DNA from: an uncultured Pseudomonadaceae bacterium
GTDB lineage: Bacteria > Pseudomonadota > Gammaproteobacteria > Pseudomonadales > Pseudomonadaceae
Length of the DNA: 8,820 nt
Assembly: GCA_947630465.1 (NCBI GenBank)
Contig: CANRHT010000290.1
Span: 1 to 8,820 of the forward strand
Direction of reading: 5' to 3'
Positions 1 to 7,318 of this stretch are shown here, piece by piece. Made by a program: the position numbers and the translations under genes. The first letter of the stretch is position 1. Each line of letters starts with the position of its first letter. Under the pieces are notes generated by a model. The model worked only from the letters and a program-made list of their open reading frames with translations. It had not been told where the DNA came from and ran no database searches.

Positions 1-82
1 CATTAGCCACCGTTACTGCACCTTAATTCAACGTAGCGATGGCTACGGTTACTCAACCCGAATAGATAGCTTCTAACATTTA

Positions 83-387
83 GGAGACGCGAGAGCAAAG
101 GGGGTCACTACGTAACCCGTGCTATCCCTCCCCGCCACTCATCGCGGGGTATCTCGCACAATTTAGATGAAATTATTTTGATGTTACACGCCACCTCTTT
201 GGCTTTTACGGCAACAGTCCCTGATATTTTAAAAATTGCTCGTGACGCAAACTCTGCCACCTATGAGACCTTTGCCTCTTACGGCTTGGCGGCTTTAATT
301 TATCTCACTATTTCCTTTGTTTTTGTTGGCATTTTCCGTCAATTAGAAAAGCGTTTACTCTCGCACCTAAACCCCAAATCCAATTAA
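83..387 (+). pseudogene. hisM: HisM-type amino-acid ABC permease, C-terminal remnant with a disrupted upstream part
   Basis: This is the 3' end of an inner-membrane permease subunit for histidine or lysine/arginine/ornithine import. From about 163 to the stop at 385-387 one frame is clean. It reads LDEIILMLHATSLAFTATVP and goes on to a last membrane segment (AALIYLTISFVFVGIF) and a basic tail, closely matching the recalled C-terminus of enteric HisM. Upstream the homology is broken. GDARAKGVTT (83-112) and LPATHRG (128-148) lie in a second frame, TRAI (115-126) in the first. All forward frames carry stops in 1-177: 4, 34 and 67 in frame 1; 74, 113 and 164 in frame 2; 24, 63, 81 and 167 in frame 3. 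From GD to the conserved E of LDE the DNA is about 19 nt shorter than enteric HisM needs. The damage falls in the cytoplasmic EAA loop that contacts HisP. The TTG at 178 and ATG at 181 lie inside the homologous region and are not believable starts. It may be a decayed gene or poor sequence near a contig edge. In 1-82 I see only a faint trace (YSTRI, compare YTTEI). Confidence 0.65.
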
Positions 388-391
388 CACC

Positions 392-1165
392 ATGTCCACA
401 CCCAAACTCTCCGTACAAAACATCCACAAAAGCTATGATCAGCATGAGGTCTTAAAAGGCGTATCGCTATCAGCTAATGCGGGGGATGTGATCTCTATCA
501 TTGGTTCCAGTGGTTCAGGAAAAAGTACTTTTCTGCGTTGTATTAACTTTTTAGAATTACCCAATCAAGGCCGTATACAACTAGACCAATTAGTGGTTGA
601 AGCCATCACAAACAACAAAGGCAAGCCCGCCATCTCTGACTTGAATACACTTCGGGCTATGCGTACTCGCTTAGCCATGGTGTTTCAACACTTTAATTTA
701 TGGGGGCATATGAATGTAATAGCCAATGTGATGGAAGCCCCCACTCACGTCTTAAAAGTCAGTCGCAAAGAGGCGCAAGATCGGGCAGAACATTATTTAG
801 ATAAAGTAGGGCTACCTCGTGCAGCGCATAAGCAATACCCTGCTCATTTATCAGGTGGGCAACAACAACGGGTAGCAATTGCCCGCGCATTAGCCATGGA
901 ACCAGAGGTTATGCTCTTTGATGAGCCTACCTCTGCTCTTGATCCTGAGCTAGTGGGTGATGTACTGCGTGTTATGCAACAACTGGCCGAAGAAGGCCGT
1001 ACGATGCTCGTTGTGACCCATGAAATGGGCTTTGCACGTAACTTAAGCTCAGAGGTCATCTTTTTACACCAAGGCCTCATCGAAGAACAAGGTGCTCCTA
1101 AAGACATACTGGACAACCCACAAAGCCCTCGTCTGCAACAGTTTTTATCCGGTAATCTTAAATAA
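392..1165 (+). CDS. hisP: ATP-binding subunit of histidine / basic amino-acid ABC transporter (HisP family)
   Basis: Cytoplasmic ATPase that drives uptake of histidine and/or lysine, arginine and ornithine through a HisQ/HisM-type permease with a periplasmic binding protein. The 257 residues equal the length I recall for enteric HisP. All nucleotide-binding motifs are present: Walker [10 protein letters not shown] (38-46), Q-loop Q99 in VFQHFNLW, signature LSGGQ (153-157), Walker B VMLFDEP (173-179) with catalytic E178, D-loop SALD (181-184) and switch H210. HisP-like stretches include [15 protein letters not shown] and the C-terminal [11 protein letters not shown]. The ATG lies four bases after the permease stop with no clear Shine-Dalgarno sequence, which suggests translational coupling. 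The coupling partner upstream looks broken, yet this reading frame has no damage. A sister ArgT/GlnQ-type specificity cannot be excluded, because the binding-protein gene lies outside the window. Confidence 0.93.
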   Translation: MSTPKLSVQNIHKSYDQHEVLKGVSLSANAGDVISIIGSSGSGKSTFLRCINFLELPNQGRIQLDQLVVEAITNNKGKPAISDLNTLRAMRTRLAMVFQHFNLWGHMNVIANVMEAPTHVLKVSRKEAQDRAEHYLDKVGLPRAAHKQYPAHLSGGQQQRVAIARALAMEPEVMLFDEPTSALDPELVGDVLRVMQQLAEEGRTMLVVTHEMGFARNLSSEVIFLHQGLIEEQGAPKDILDNPQSPRLQQFLSGNLK

Positions 1166-1189
1166 CCTGTCTTTTTCTACTGAAGCATA

Positions 1190-1220
1190 AAAAAATGGAC
1201 TGCAATGCAGTCCATTTTTT
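1190..1220. terminator. Bidirectional rho-independent terminator between hisP and typA
   Basis: A perfect 31-nt inverted repeat centred on A1205. Six A, then TGGACTGC, a three-base AAT loop, GCAGTCCA and six T. Read on either strand it gives a stem of 8 pairs, or 14 with the A/U flank, followed by a run of U. It lies 24 bases after the hisP stop and 19 bases beyond the typA stop, in the 74-base gap between convergent genes. It is therefore expected to end both transcripts. Confidence 0.92.
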
Positions 1221-1239
1221 ATTAACAAAGATTAATCAC

Positions 1240-3057
1240 TTAATCTTCACGTGCGTGCTTACGACGCTCATGCTCTTTTAAGTAGCGTTTACGCAGACGA
1301 ATAGACTTCGGTGTTACCTCTACCAACTCGTCGTCATCAATAAAATCAACCGCATACTCTAGACTCATGCGAATCGGTGGAACCAAGTCCACGTGCTCAT
1401 CTTTACCAGAGGAACGTACGTTCGTTAGTTTCTTTTCACGAATTGGATTCACAATCAAGTCATTATCACGGCTGTGAATACCAATAATCATACCTTCGTA
1501 GACCGGATCATTAGGGCTCACAAACATACGACCACGCTCTTGAAGCTTCCAAATAGCGTAAGCAACCGCTTCACCATCGTCTTGGCTAATTAGCACCCCA
1601 TTACGACGCTCACCAACTGTACCCTCACGCATAGGACGGTACTCATCATAAATGTGGCTCATTAAGCCTGTACCACGCGTCAAGGTCATGAATTCACCTT
1701 GGAAACCGATCAAGCCACGAGCAGGAATGCGGTATTCTAAACGGGTGCGACCGCGACCATCTGCTTGCATATCAAGCAAGTCACCACGACGACGACCTAA
1801 CTCTTCCATGATACCGCCCTGATGACCGTCTTCAACGTCAACCGTTAGCAGCTCGTATGGTTCCATTTTGACGCCATTTTCTTCACGAATTAATACACGT
1901 GGACGAGATACAGCTAGCTCGTAGCCCTCGCGACGCATATTTTCAATCAGAATCGTCAAGTGCAACTCACCACGACCACATACCTCAAACGTCGTGTCAT
2001 CACCGGTAGGATTAACGCGCAAGGCAACGTTTGACTTCAACTCTAGATCTAAACGATCACGAATTTGACGGCTAGTGACGAACTTACCTTCGCGACCAGC
2101 CAGTGGGGAAGAGTTAACCATAAAGTTCATGGTTAAAGTAGGCTCGTCAATACGTAACAAAGGTAAAGGCTCAATATGAGCTGGGTCCGTTAAGGTACAG
2201 CCAATCCCAATTTCCTCAATACCATTGATTAGAACAATGTCACCGGCCTGAGCTTCAGGAACTTGTTGACGATCTAAGCCTTTGAAGGTTAATACTTGGT
2301 TAATACGGCCTCTGCTTTGTTCGCCGTCAGGACCAAATTTCACTACGACCTCTTGGCCTGCACGTACACGACCACGGTTCACTCGACCTACACCGATCTT
2401 ACCTACGTAAGAGTTGTAGTCCAGCGAACAAATCTGGAGCTGCAAAGGACCCTCAGGATCATCTTCACGCTGTGGCACATATTTTAAGATGGCCTCAAAT
2501 AGCGGACGCATTGTACCTTCGCGGATATCTGGGCTGTCACCAGCAAAACCAGATAAACCCGAAGCATACACAATAGGGAAATCTAACTGTTCATCTGTAG
2601 CACCTAATTTATCGAACAAGTCAAAGGTTTCGTTTACAGCGAAATCAGGACGAGCACCACCACGGTCAATTTTATTAACAACCACAATGGGTTTTAAACC
2701 TAATTCCAATGCTTTACGTGTCACAAAACGGGTTTGTGGCATCGGACCTTCAACGGCATCCACCAATAGCAACACACCATCAACCATTGACAATACACGC
2801 TCAACCTCGCCACCGAAGTCAGCGTGTCCGGGAGTATCAATAATATTGATGTGTGTGCCTTCAAATTCAGCGGCACAGTTTTTAGCAAGAATCGTGATAC
2901 CACGTTCTTTTTCAATGTCACCGGAGTCCATCACACGATCAGAAACGTGCTCATTTGCACGGAACGTGCCGGATTGTTTTAAAAGCTGGTCGACGAGGGT
3001 AGTTTTACCGTGGTCTACGTGGGCAATAATCGCCACATTGCGCAAGGCGCGAGTCAT
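1240..3057 (-). CDS. typA: Ribosome-associated translational GTPase TypA/BipA
   Basis: GTPase of the EF-G/LepA family that binds the ribosome. In enteric bacteria it is linked to 50S assembly, growth in the cold and stress adaptation. At 605 residues it has the normal family length (about 607 in E. coli). G-domain motifs are complete: G1 AHVDHGKTT (12-20), G2 RGITI (52-56), G3 DTPGH (74-78), G4 NKID (128-131) and a G5-like YASGLSG (164-170). A beta-barrel domain II follows (about 205-290), then the EF-G-like domains with GRGELHL (361-367). The TypA-specific C-terminal domain comes last, with REKKLTNVR, LVPPIRMSLE and FIDDDELVEVTP. EF-G's domain IV is absent, as expected for TypA. The ATG overlaps the truB stop as ATGA, and a good ribosome-binding site precedes it. 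It is the last gene of the operon. In E. coli this place after truB belongs to rpsO and pnp. Confidence 0.97.
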   Translation of the reverse strand: MTRALRNVAIIAHVDHGKTTLVDQLLKQSGTFRANEHVSDRVMDSGDIEKERGITILAKNCAAEFEGTHINIIDTPGHADFGGEVERVLSMVDGVLLLVDAVEGPMPQTRFVTRKALELGLKPIVVVNKIDRGGARPDFAVNETFDLFDKLGATDEQLDFPIVYASGLSGFAGDSPDIREGTMRPLFEAILKYVPQREDDPEGPLQLQICSLDYNSYVGKIGVGRVNRGRVRAGQEVVVKFGPDGEQSRGRINQVLTFKGLDRQQVPEAQAGDIVLINGIEEIGIGCTLTDPAHIEPLPLLRIDEPTLTMNFMVNSSPLAGREGKFVTSRQIRDRLDLELKSNVALRVNPTGDDTTFEVCGRGELHLTILIENMRREGYELAVSRPRVLIREENGVKMEPYELLTVDVEDGHQGGIMEELGRRRGDLLDMQADGRGRTRLEYRIPARGLIGFQGEFMTLTRGTGLMSHIYDEYRPMREGTVGERRNGVLISQDDGEAVAYAIWKLQERGRMFVSPNDPVYEGMIIGIHSRDNDLIVNPIREKKLTNVRSSGKDEHVDLVPPIRMSLEYAVDFIDDDELVEVTPKSIRLRKRYLKEHERRKHARED

Positions 3058-3806
3058 AATGCTTCCTTCTTGAGGTTGACTGGCTGTAATCCGGCCGGCA
3101 GATCTGACAGCGCGATGAGCGTTTGTTCCGGCTCAGACAGGTTTTGTAAGGCTTCGAGTTCTATGGAAGAATCCAAAGTAAAAGGCCCGACTTGGGTGCG
3201 ACGTAATGCTGTTAAATGACCGTAACAACCTAAAGCACGACCAATGTCTTGGGCTAAGGTGCGTATATATGTGCCTTTACTGCACTGCACAAATACACGT
3301 AATTCAGTGGGACTGTATTCAAGCAAATTTAATTGATGAATGAACACATCACGCGGGGGGCGCTCTAGTTCTATACCCTGTCGAGCATATTCATATAACG
3401 GTTTACCATCGCGCTTTAACGCCGAATACATGGGTGGTATCTGTTGTATAGCACCTGTAAATTGCGGCAATATGGCAATGACTTGTTCCTCTGTCACGCC
3501 AGTGAAATCTTCTGCATTTGCAACCACCGTTCCTGTTAAATCACCGGAGTCGGTTTCTGAGCCCAGCTGAATGGTCGCCTCGTAGGCTTTATCCGCATCC
3601 AGAAGTAGGCCTGATAATTTAGTAGCCTTACCAAAACAGCACACTAATAGCCCAGTTGCAAAAGGATCTAACGTGCCGGTGTGTCCGGCTTTGCGCGCGT
3701 CCATTGCTCGACGAGCGCGTTGTAATGCGTGGTTGCTGGATAGTCCAACGGGCTTATCTAACAGCAACACGCCGTCCAACAAGCGACCGCTTCGTCGGCT
3801 TGCCAT
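3054..3806 (-). CDS. truB: tRNA pseudouridine(55) synthase TruB, short form without a PUA domain
   Basis: Cytoplasmic enzyme that isomerises U55 in the T-loop of tRNAs to pseudouridine; in E. coli it also acts as a tRNA-folding chaperone. The start shows LDGVLLLDKPVGLSS. The catalytic motif GHTGTLDPFATGLL carries the nucleophile D47. KAYEA (73-77) holds the conserved active-site tyrosine Y75. IPPMYSALKRDGKPLYEYAR (123-142), CSKGTYIRTLAQDIG (175-189) and LRRTQVGPF (201-209) complete the catalytic fold. It has only 250 residues, against about 314 in E. coli. It stops at ALSDLPAGLQPVNL, where the C-terminal PUA-like RNA-binding domain would begin. The stop overlaps the typA ATG, so no remnant of that domain can follow. 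I believe short TruB proteins are normal in Alcaligenaceae, but could not check. AGGA (3815-3818) eight bases before the ATG supports the start. It follows rbfA by 41 bases. Confidence 0.95.
   Translation of the reverse strand: MASRRSGRLLDGVLLLDKPVGLSSNHALQRARRAMDARKAGHTGTLDPFATGLLVCCFGKATKLSGLLLDADKAYEATIQLGSETDSGDLTGTVVANAEDFTGVTEEQVIAILPQFTGAIQQIPPMYSALKRDGKPLYEYARQGIELERPPRDVFIHQLNLLEYSPTELRVFVQCSKGTYIRTLAQDIGRALGCYGHLTALRRTQVGPFTLDSSIELEALQNLSEPEQTLIALSDLPAGLQPVNLKKEAL
3064..3069 (-). promoter_or_regulatory. Ribosome-binding site of typA, inside the end of truB
   Basis: On the minus strand GAAGGA lies six bases before the ATG at 3055-3057, within the last codons of truB. It supports the start that overlaps the truB stop (ATGA, 3054-3057). 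It also means typA can recruit ribosomes itself besides receiving them by termination-reinitiation. Confidence 0.75.
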
Positions 3807-3847
3807 AATCTAATTCCTAAAGAGTTAACACAGAAAACGGCAACCGA

Positions 3848-4252
3848 CTACGGTTGGTCGTCAGGGTCGTCGTCAGGTTTGAGATCCGCGTTAAAAGGAC
3901 GATTGGCCTGTTCAATGAGTTTACTCATTTCCATGCCACGTACTACGTGATCATCATAAAAGAAGCGCAAAGTCGGCACGGTGTGAATATGCAGCATTTT
4001 GTACAACTGCGAATACAACCAGCCGGCTTTGGCATTAAGAATTTCAGTCGCTGTCTCTGGCTCGGCGCCTAAGACAGTAAAGTGAACTTTGGCATGAGCG
4101 TAGTCTGTGGACAGGTCCACACCCGTAAGGGTGATAAGACCTGCTTGAGACATATCGATCTCACGTTGAATTAGCTCGGCCAGATCCTTCTGGATCTGGT
4201 CTGCTAAGCGGACATTACGCCCGCTGATAGGTTTGGTTTTATGTCGTGCCAT
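3848..4252 (-). CDS. rbfA: 30S ribosome-binding factor RbfA
   Basis: Small KH-fold protein that binds the immature 30S subunit and assists late 16S rRNA 5'-end maturation; in E. coli it is cold-induced and needed for growth in the cold. The 134 residues agree with the usual 120-135. Family hallmarks are [19 protein letters not shown] (14-32), the [18 protein letters not shown] strand region (45-62) and [20 protein letters not shown] (90-109). The tail is acidic (PDDDPDDQP). The ATG lies 5 bases after the infB stop. Upstream there is only AT-rich sequence (TAATTTTT) and no strong Shine-Dalgarno sequence, so translation is probably coupled to infB. RimP and RbfA in one operon put two 30S-maturation factors under common control. 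Confidence 0.96.
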   Translation of the reverse strand: MARHKTKPISGRNVRLADQIQKDLAELIQREIDMSQAGLITLTGVDLSTDYAHAKVHFTVLGAEPETATEILNAKAGWLYSQLYKMLHIHTVPTLRFFYDDHVVRGMEMSKLIEQANRPFNADLKPDDDPDDQP

Positions 4253-4257
4253 AAAAA

Positions 4258-7236
4258 TTACAAAGTACGGGCAATTTCTTTGATTTCGAAGATTTCGAGC
4301 TGATCGCCGACTTCTAGATCATTATTACCACGTAAAGTAATACCACAATCAAAGCCTTGACGTACTTCACGTGCGTCGTCTTTGAAGCGGCGTAAGGATT
4401 CTAAGTAACCTGTCCAGATCACTACGTTATTACGTAACAAACGTACCTGAGAATCACGTTTCACAATACCTTCGGTAACCATACAACCAGCTACTTTACC
4501 GATACGTGAAATATGATAGACCTCGCGGATCTCGACCATACCAATAATTTCTTCACGCTCTTCAGGTTTCAACATACCTGATAGGGCTGCTTTAACATCG
4601 TCTACTGCATCGTAAATTACGTTGTAGTAACGAATATCAATGCCATTCAATTCCGCTTGTTTGCGTGCTGTGGCTTCGGCGCGAACGTTAAAGCCCAACA
4701 CCACTGCATTTGAGGCAATTGCCAAGTTCACATCGCTTTCAGAAATACCACCCACCGCAGCGTGAACGACTTGTACCTTAACCTCATCTGTAGCTAGCTT
4801 TAACAAGGAGGACACCAATGCCTCTTGTGAGCCTTGTACGTCAGTTTTAATGATTAGGGACAAGACACGTGCTTCGTCGCTAGCGTCTTCGAATAACGAC
4901 TCTAAGCGAGCTGCTTGTTGACGGGCTAATTTCACATCACGGTATTTACCTTGACGGAACAGCGCAATCTCACGAGCTTTACGCTCATCAGCCATAGCAA
5001 TTAGCTCATCACCAGCCGCCGGAACCTCGGTCAGGCCTTGGATCTCTACAGGGATAGATGGGCCAGCCTTAGCTAAGTTTTTACCTGTCTCGTTTGTCAT
5101 CGCACGAATTCGGCCAAAGCTTGCACCCACTAAAACCGTATCGCCACGATTTAAAGTACCACTTTGAACTAATACAGTAGCTACTGGACCACGACCACGA
5201 TCTAAACGAGCCTCAATCACCGTACCGCGTGCTGGAGTATTTACAGGAGCGGTTAACTCAAGCATCTCGGCCTGCAGCAACACATGCTCAAGTAACTCAT
5301 CAATCCCTTCGCCAGAGCGAGCAGACACATGCACAAATGGTACATCACCACCGTATTCCTCAGGGATCACTTGCTCTGCAACTAATTCCTGTTTTACACG
5401 CTCAGGATTACCCTCAGGTTTATCTATCTTTGTAATAGCAACAACTAGAGGTACTTCGGCTGCACGAGCATGGTGAATGGCTTCACGTGTTTGAGGCATT
5501 ACACCGTCATCAGACGCAACAACCAAAATCACCACGTCTGTAGATTTAGTACCACGCGCACGCATCGCCGTAAAGGCTTCGTGACCGGGGGTATCTAAGA
5601 AAGTAATATTGCCACGATCTGTTTTTACGTTGTAAGCACCAATATGCTGAGTAATACCACCAGCCTCACCCGCAGCGATTTTAGCGCGACGAATGTAATC
5701 AAGCAAAGACGTTTTACCGTGGTCTACGTGACCCATTACCGTTACAACTGGAGCACGGGACTCTTCTTCGACCTCGCCTACAAATGCGTCTTCTAGGAAG
5801 GACTCAGGATCATCTAATTTAGCGGCAATCGCTACGTGACCCATTTCCTCTACCAGAATCATTGCTGTTTCTTGATCCAAGACCTGATTGATTGTCACCA
5901 TCTGACCAAGCTTCATAAGGTGTTTAATCACCTCTGTCGCCTTGATAGACATTTTGTGAGCTAAGTCAGCCACGGTAATGGTTTCAGGCACTGCAATTTC
6001 ACGAGCAATGAACTCGGGCTGCTGTGGCTGCTGTTGACGCTGATCTTCTTCGCGACCGCGACGACCACGACGACCACCACGGGAGGAAGCACGCCAAGCC
6101 TCTTTACCTGAGCCGGCAGCTGCTACATCAGCTTTTGATGTTTTACGACGATTATCAGTCCAGCTGCTATCTGCCGTTTTAACCGGTTTTTTAACCTCAG
6201 GCGCTTTCACTTCTTTTTTACTGCTTGTTTTTGTCGCTTTTTTGGTTTCTTTCTCAGGATCTACAGCACGTAGCACTTTACGTGGGCGGCTTAGCATCTC
6301 ACTGATAGCTGCAGCTTCGGCTGCAGCCGCGCGACGTGCTCGGTCTCGCTCTTGGCCCGATTCTGAATCTCTAGGAGCCTCAGAGCTAGGGTGGCGATCA
6401 CCTGAAGCGGGTGCAGTTGTTTTTGCTGCAGCGCGGGGTTTATTAGGTGCTGCGCTACGGCCTTTATTTGGCTGTTCGTTACGCGCAGGGCTAGTTTTTT
6501 TAGCGGCGGTTTTTTTCTCGTCTACCACGTTATCCTGTTTTTTCGTCTGTTCTGCCACGGCAGGCTTTACCTCATCAGCCTTTTCCACAGAAGCAGGCTG
6601 TTCGTTAACGGCAGACTGCTTTGCGGGTTCCGACTTTTCCGATTGAGAGTCAACCGGTTCGCTAATAGCAGGCTGCTTAATTTGTTCGGCACCCGTACTT
6701 TCAGTTTCCTGTTTTGCGGGTGATGGTGTAGTGACCTCTGGAGCCACCGCTGCTGTAACCGCAACGGCTGGCTCTTGAGATTCTGTTTTTGGAGGCTGTT
6801 CGACCTCGGGTTTGGCTACGGATTTAACTTCTGGCTCTGGCATAACCGGTGTTACAGGGGCTACCACTACAGGCTCTGCAACATCTTTGGGAGCCTCTAT
6901 GGGAGTAGCCTTAGCAGCGCTCTGCTCTTGAGCCTTTTCAGCCTCTGCCAGTAACTCAGCAGTATCACGCTTAACATAGGTACGGCGTTTGACGGTTTCC
7001 ACCTGAATCGTGCGCGAGCGCCCTGACCCGTCAGCCTGACGAATCTCAGACGTTTTTCTACGTGTTAAGGTAATTTTATCGCCACGAACCGACTGCATCA
7101 ATTTATTTTTATCAGCATCCGTAATCGTATCTTTAATCGACTTAACTTGAACCCCTGCACTTTGCAGTTGTTCAAGCACGGACTCGGCTGAGCTTTTAAG
7201 TTCCTGGGCGTACTTTTCAACTGTGTTACTCGGCAT
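4258..7236 (-). CDS. infB: Translation initiation factor IF-2
   Basis: GTPase that brings initiator fMet-tRNA to the 30S subunit and promotes 50S joining. At 992 residues it is about 100 longer than E. coli IF2 (890), mostly in the linker. Order: an N-terminal IF2_N-like helical domain (1-50); the IF2-associated segment [20 protein letters not shown] (55-74); a long Ala/Pro/Glu/Lys-rich disordered linker (about 90-400) ending in an [10 protein letters not shown] patch (386-395); a second IF2_N domain (412-470). The G domain follows with G1 GHVDHGKTS (502-510), G2 GGITQHIG (526-533), G3 DTPGHEAF (548-555), G4 TKID (602-605) and G5 SARSG (638-642). Then come domain II (about 668-750), C1 (about 790-890) and the fMet-tRNA-binding C2 domain ending in [11 protein letters not shown]4 is unusual: Asn of NKxD is Thr. 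A purine-rich AAAGAGAGAG (7241-7250) lies before the ATG. Shorter IF2 forms from internal starts, as in E. coli, could not be assigned. Confidence 0.97.
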   Translation of the reverse strand: MPSNTVEKYAQELKSSAESVLEQLQSAGVQVKSIKDTITDADKNKLMQSVRGDKITLTRRKTSEIRQADGSGRSRTIQVETVKRRTYVKRDTAELLAEAEKAQEQSAAKATPIEAPKDVAEPVVVAPVTPVMPEPEVKSVAKPEVEQPPKTESQEPAVAVTAAVAPEVTTPSPAKQETESTGAEQIKQPAISEPVDSQSEKSEPAKQSAVNEQPASVEKADEVKPAVAEQTKKQDNVVDEKKTAAKKTSPARNEQPNKGRSAAPNKPRAAAKTTAPASGDRHPSSEAPRDSESGQERDRARRAAAAEAAAISEMLSRPRKVLRAVDPEKETKKATKTSSKKEVKAPEVKKPVKTADSSWTDNRRKTSKADVAAAGSGKEAWRASSRGGRRGRRGREEDQRQQQPQQPEFIAREIAVPETITVADLAHKMSIKATEVIKHLMKLGQMVTINQVLDQETAMILVEEMGHVAIAAKLDDPESFLEDAFVGEVEEESRAPVVTVMGHVDHGKTSLLDYIRRAKIAAGEAGGITQHIGAYNVKTDRGNITFLDTPGHEAFTAMRARGTKSTDVVILVVASDDGVMPQTREAIHHARAAEVPLVVAITKIDKPEGNPERVKQELVAEQVIPEEYGGDVPFVHVSARSGEGIDELLEHVLLQAEMLELTAPVNTPARGTVIEARLDRGRGPVATVLVQSGTLNRGDTVLVGASFGRIRAMTNETGKNLAKAGPSIPVEIQGLTEVPAAGDELIAMADERKAREIALFRQGKYRDVKLARQQAARLESLFEDASDEARVLSLIIKTDVQGSQEALVSSLLKLATDEVKVQVVHAAVGGISESDVNLAIASNAVVLGFNVRAEATARKQAELNGIDIRYYNVIYDAVDDVKAALSGMLKPEEREEIIGMVEIREVYHISRIGKVAGCMVTEGIVKRDSQVRLLRNNVVIWTGYLESLRRFKDDAREVRQGFDCGITLRGNNDLEVGDQLEIFEIKEIARTL

Positions 7237-7280
7237 TCGACTCTCTCTTTAACGACTTTATTCTAATAAATATGACCCCA

Positions 7281-7304
7281 GTTGCCGCACAAAAGTGCGG
7301 CGAC
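7281..7304 (-). other. Hairpin in the nusA-infB intergenic region
   Basis: On the minus strand GCCGCAC, a TTTT loop and GTGCGGC form seven strong pairs, extended outward by one unmatched or wobble position and two more pairs. It starts 14 bases after the nusA stop and ends 44 bases before the infB ATG. What follows is ACTGGGGTCAT rather than a run of T, so it does not look like an intrinsic terminator. An mRNA-processing or stability element, or an attenuating structure between nusA and infB, are the options; the function is unproven. Confidence 0.55.
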
Positions 7305-7318
7305 GTTGCAATAGCGGC

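Noticed and set aside
178..387. A complete small membrane protein of 69 residues starting at TTG 178
   Set aside because: The homology to HisM continues upstream of 178 in the same frame (LDEII), there is no ribosome-binding site, and the whole stretch matches the HisM C-terminus, so it is a gene fragment rather than an independent small gene.
844..1116. Open frame of 90 codons on the - strand inside hisP
   Set aside because: It is opposite the conserved signature and Walker B region of hisP and is Ser-rich mirror sequence without family resemblance.
2489..3073. Open frame of 194 codons on the + strand opposite typA and the end of truB
   Set aside because: It is antisense to the conserved G domain of typA, is rich in Ser, Arg and Thr as mirrored frames are, and resembles no family I know.
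3841..3856. Inverted repeat CAACCG/CGGTTG over the rbfA stop, followed on the minus strand by CCGTTTTCTG, as a terminator
   Set aside because: The stem has only six pairs, the T run is short and separated from it, and truB follows 41 bases downstream with its own ribosome-binding site, so operon read-through is more likely.
6242..6646. Open frame of 134 codons on the + strand opposite the infB linker
   Set aside because: The Ala/Ser/Arg-rich product mirrors the low-complexity Ala/Lys/Glu linker of IF2; no start signal or family is recognisable.
7237..7318. An internal promoter before infB
   Set aside because: AT-rich sequence (TATTTATTAGAAT on the minus strand) is present, but no convincing -35/-10 pair with normal spacing could be found.
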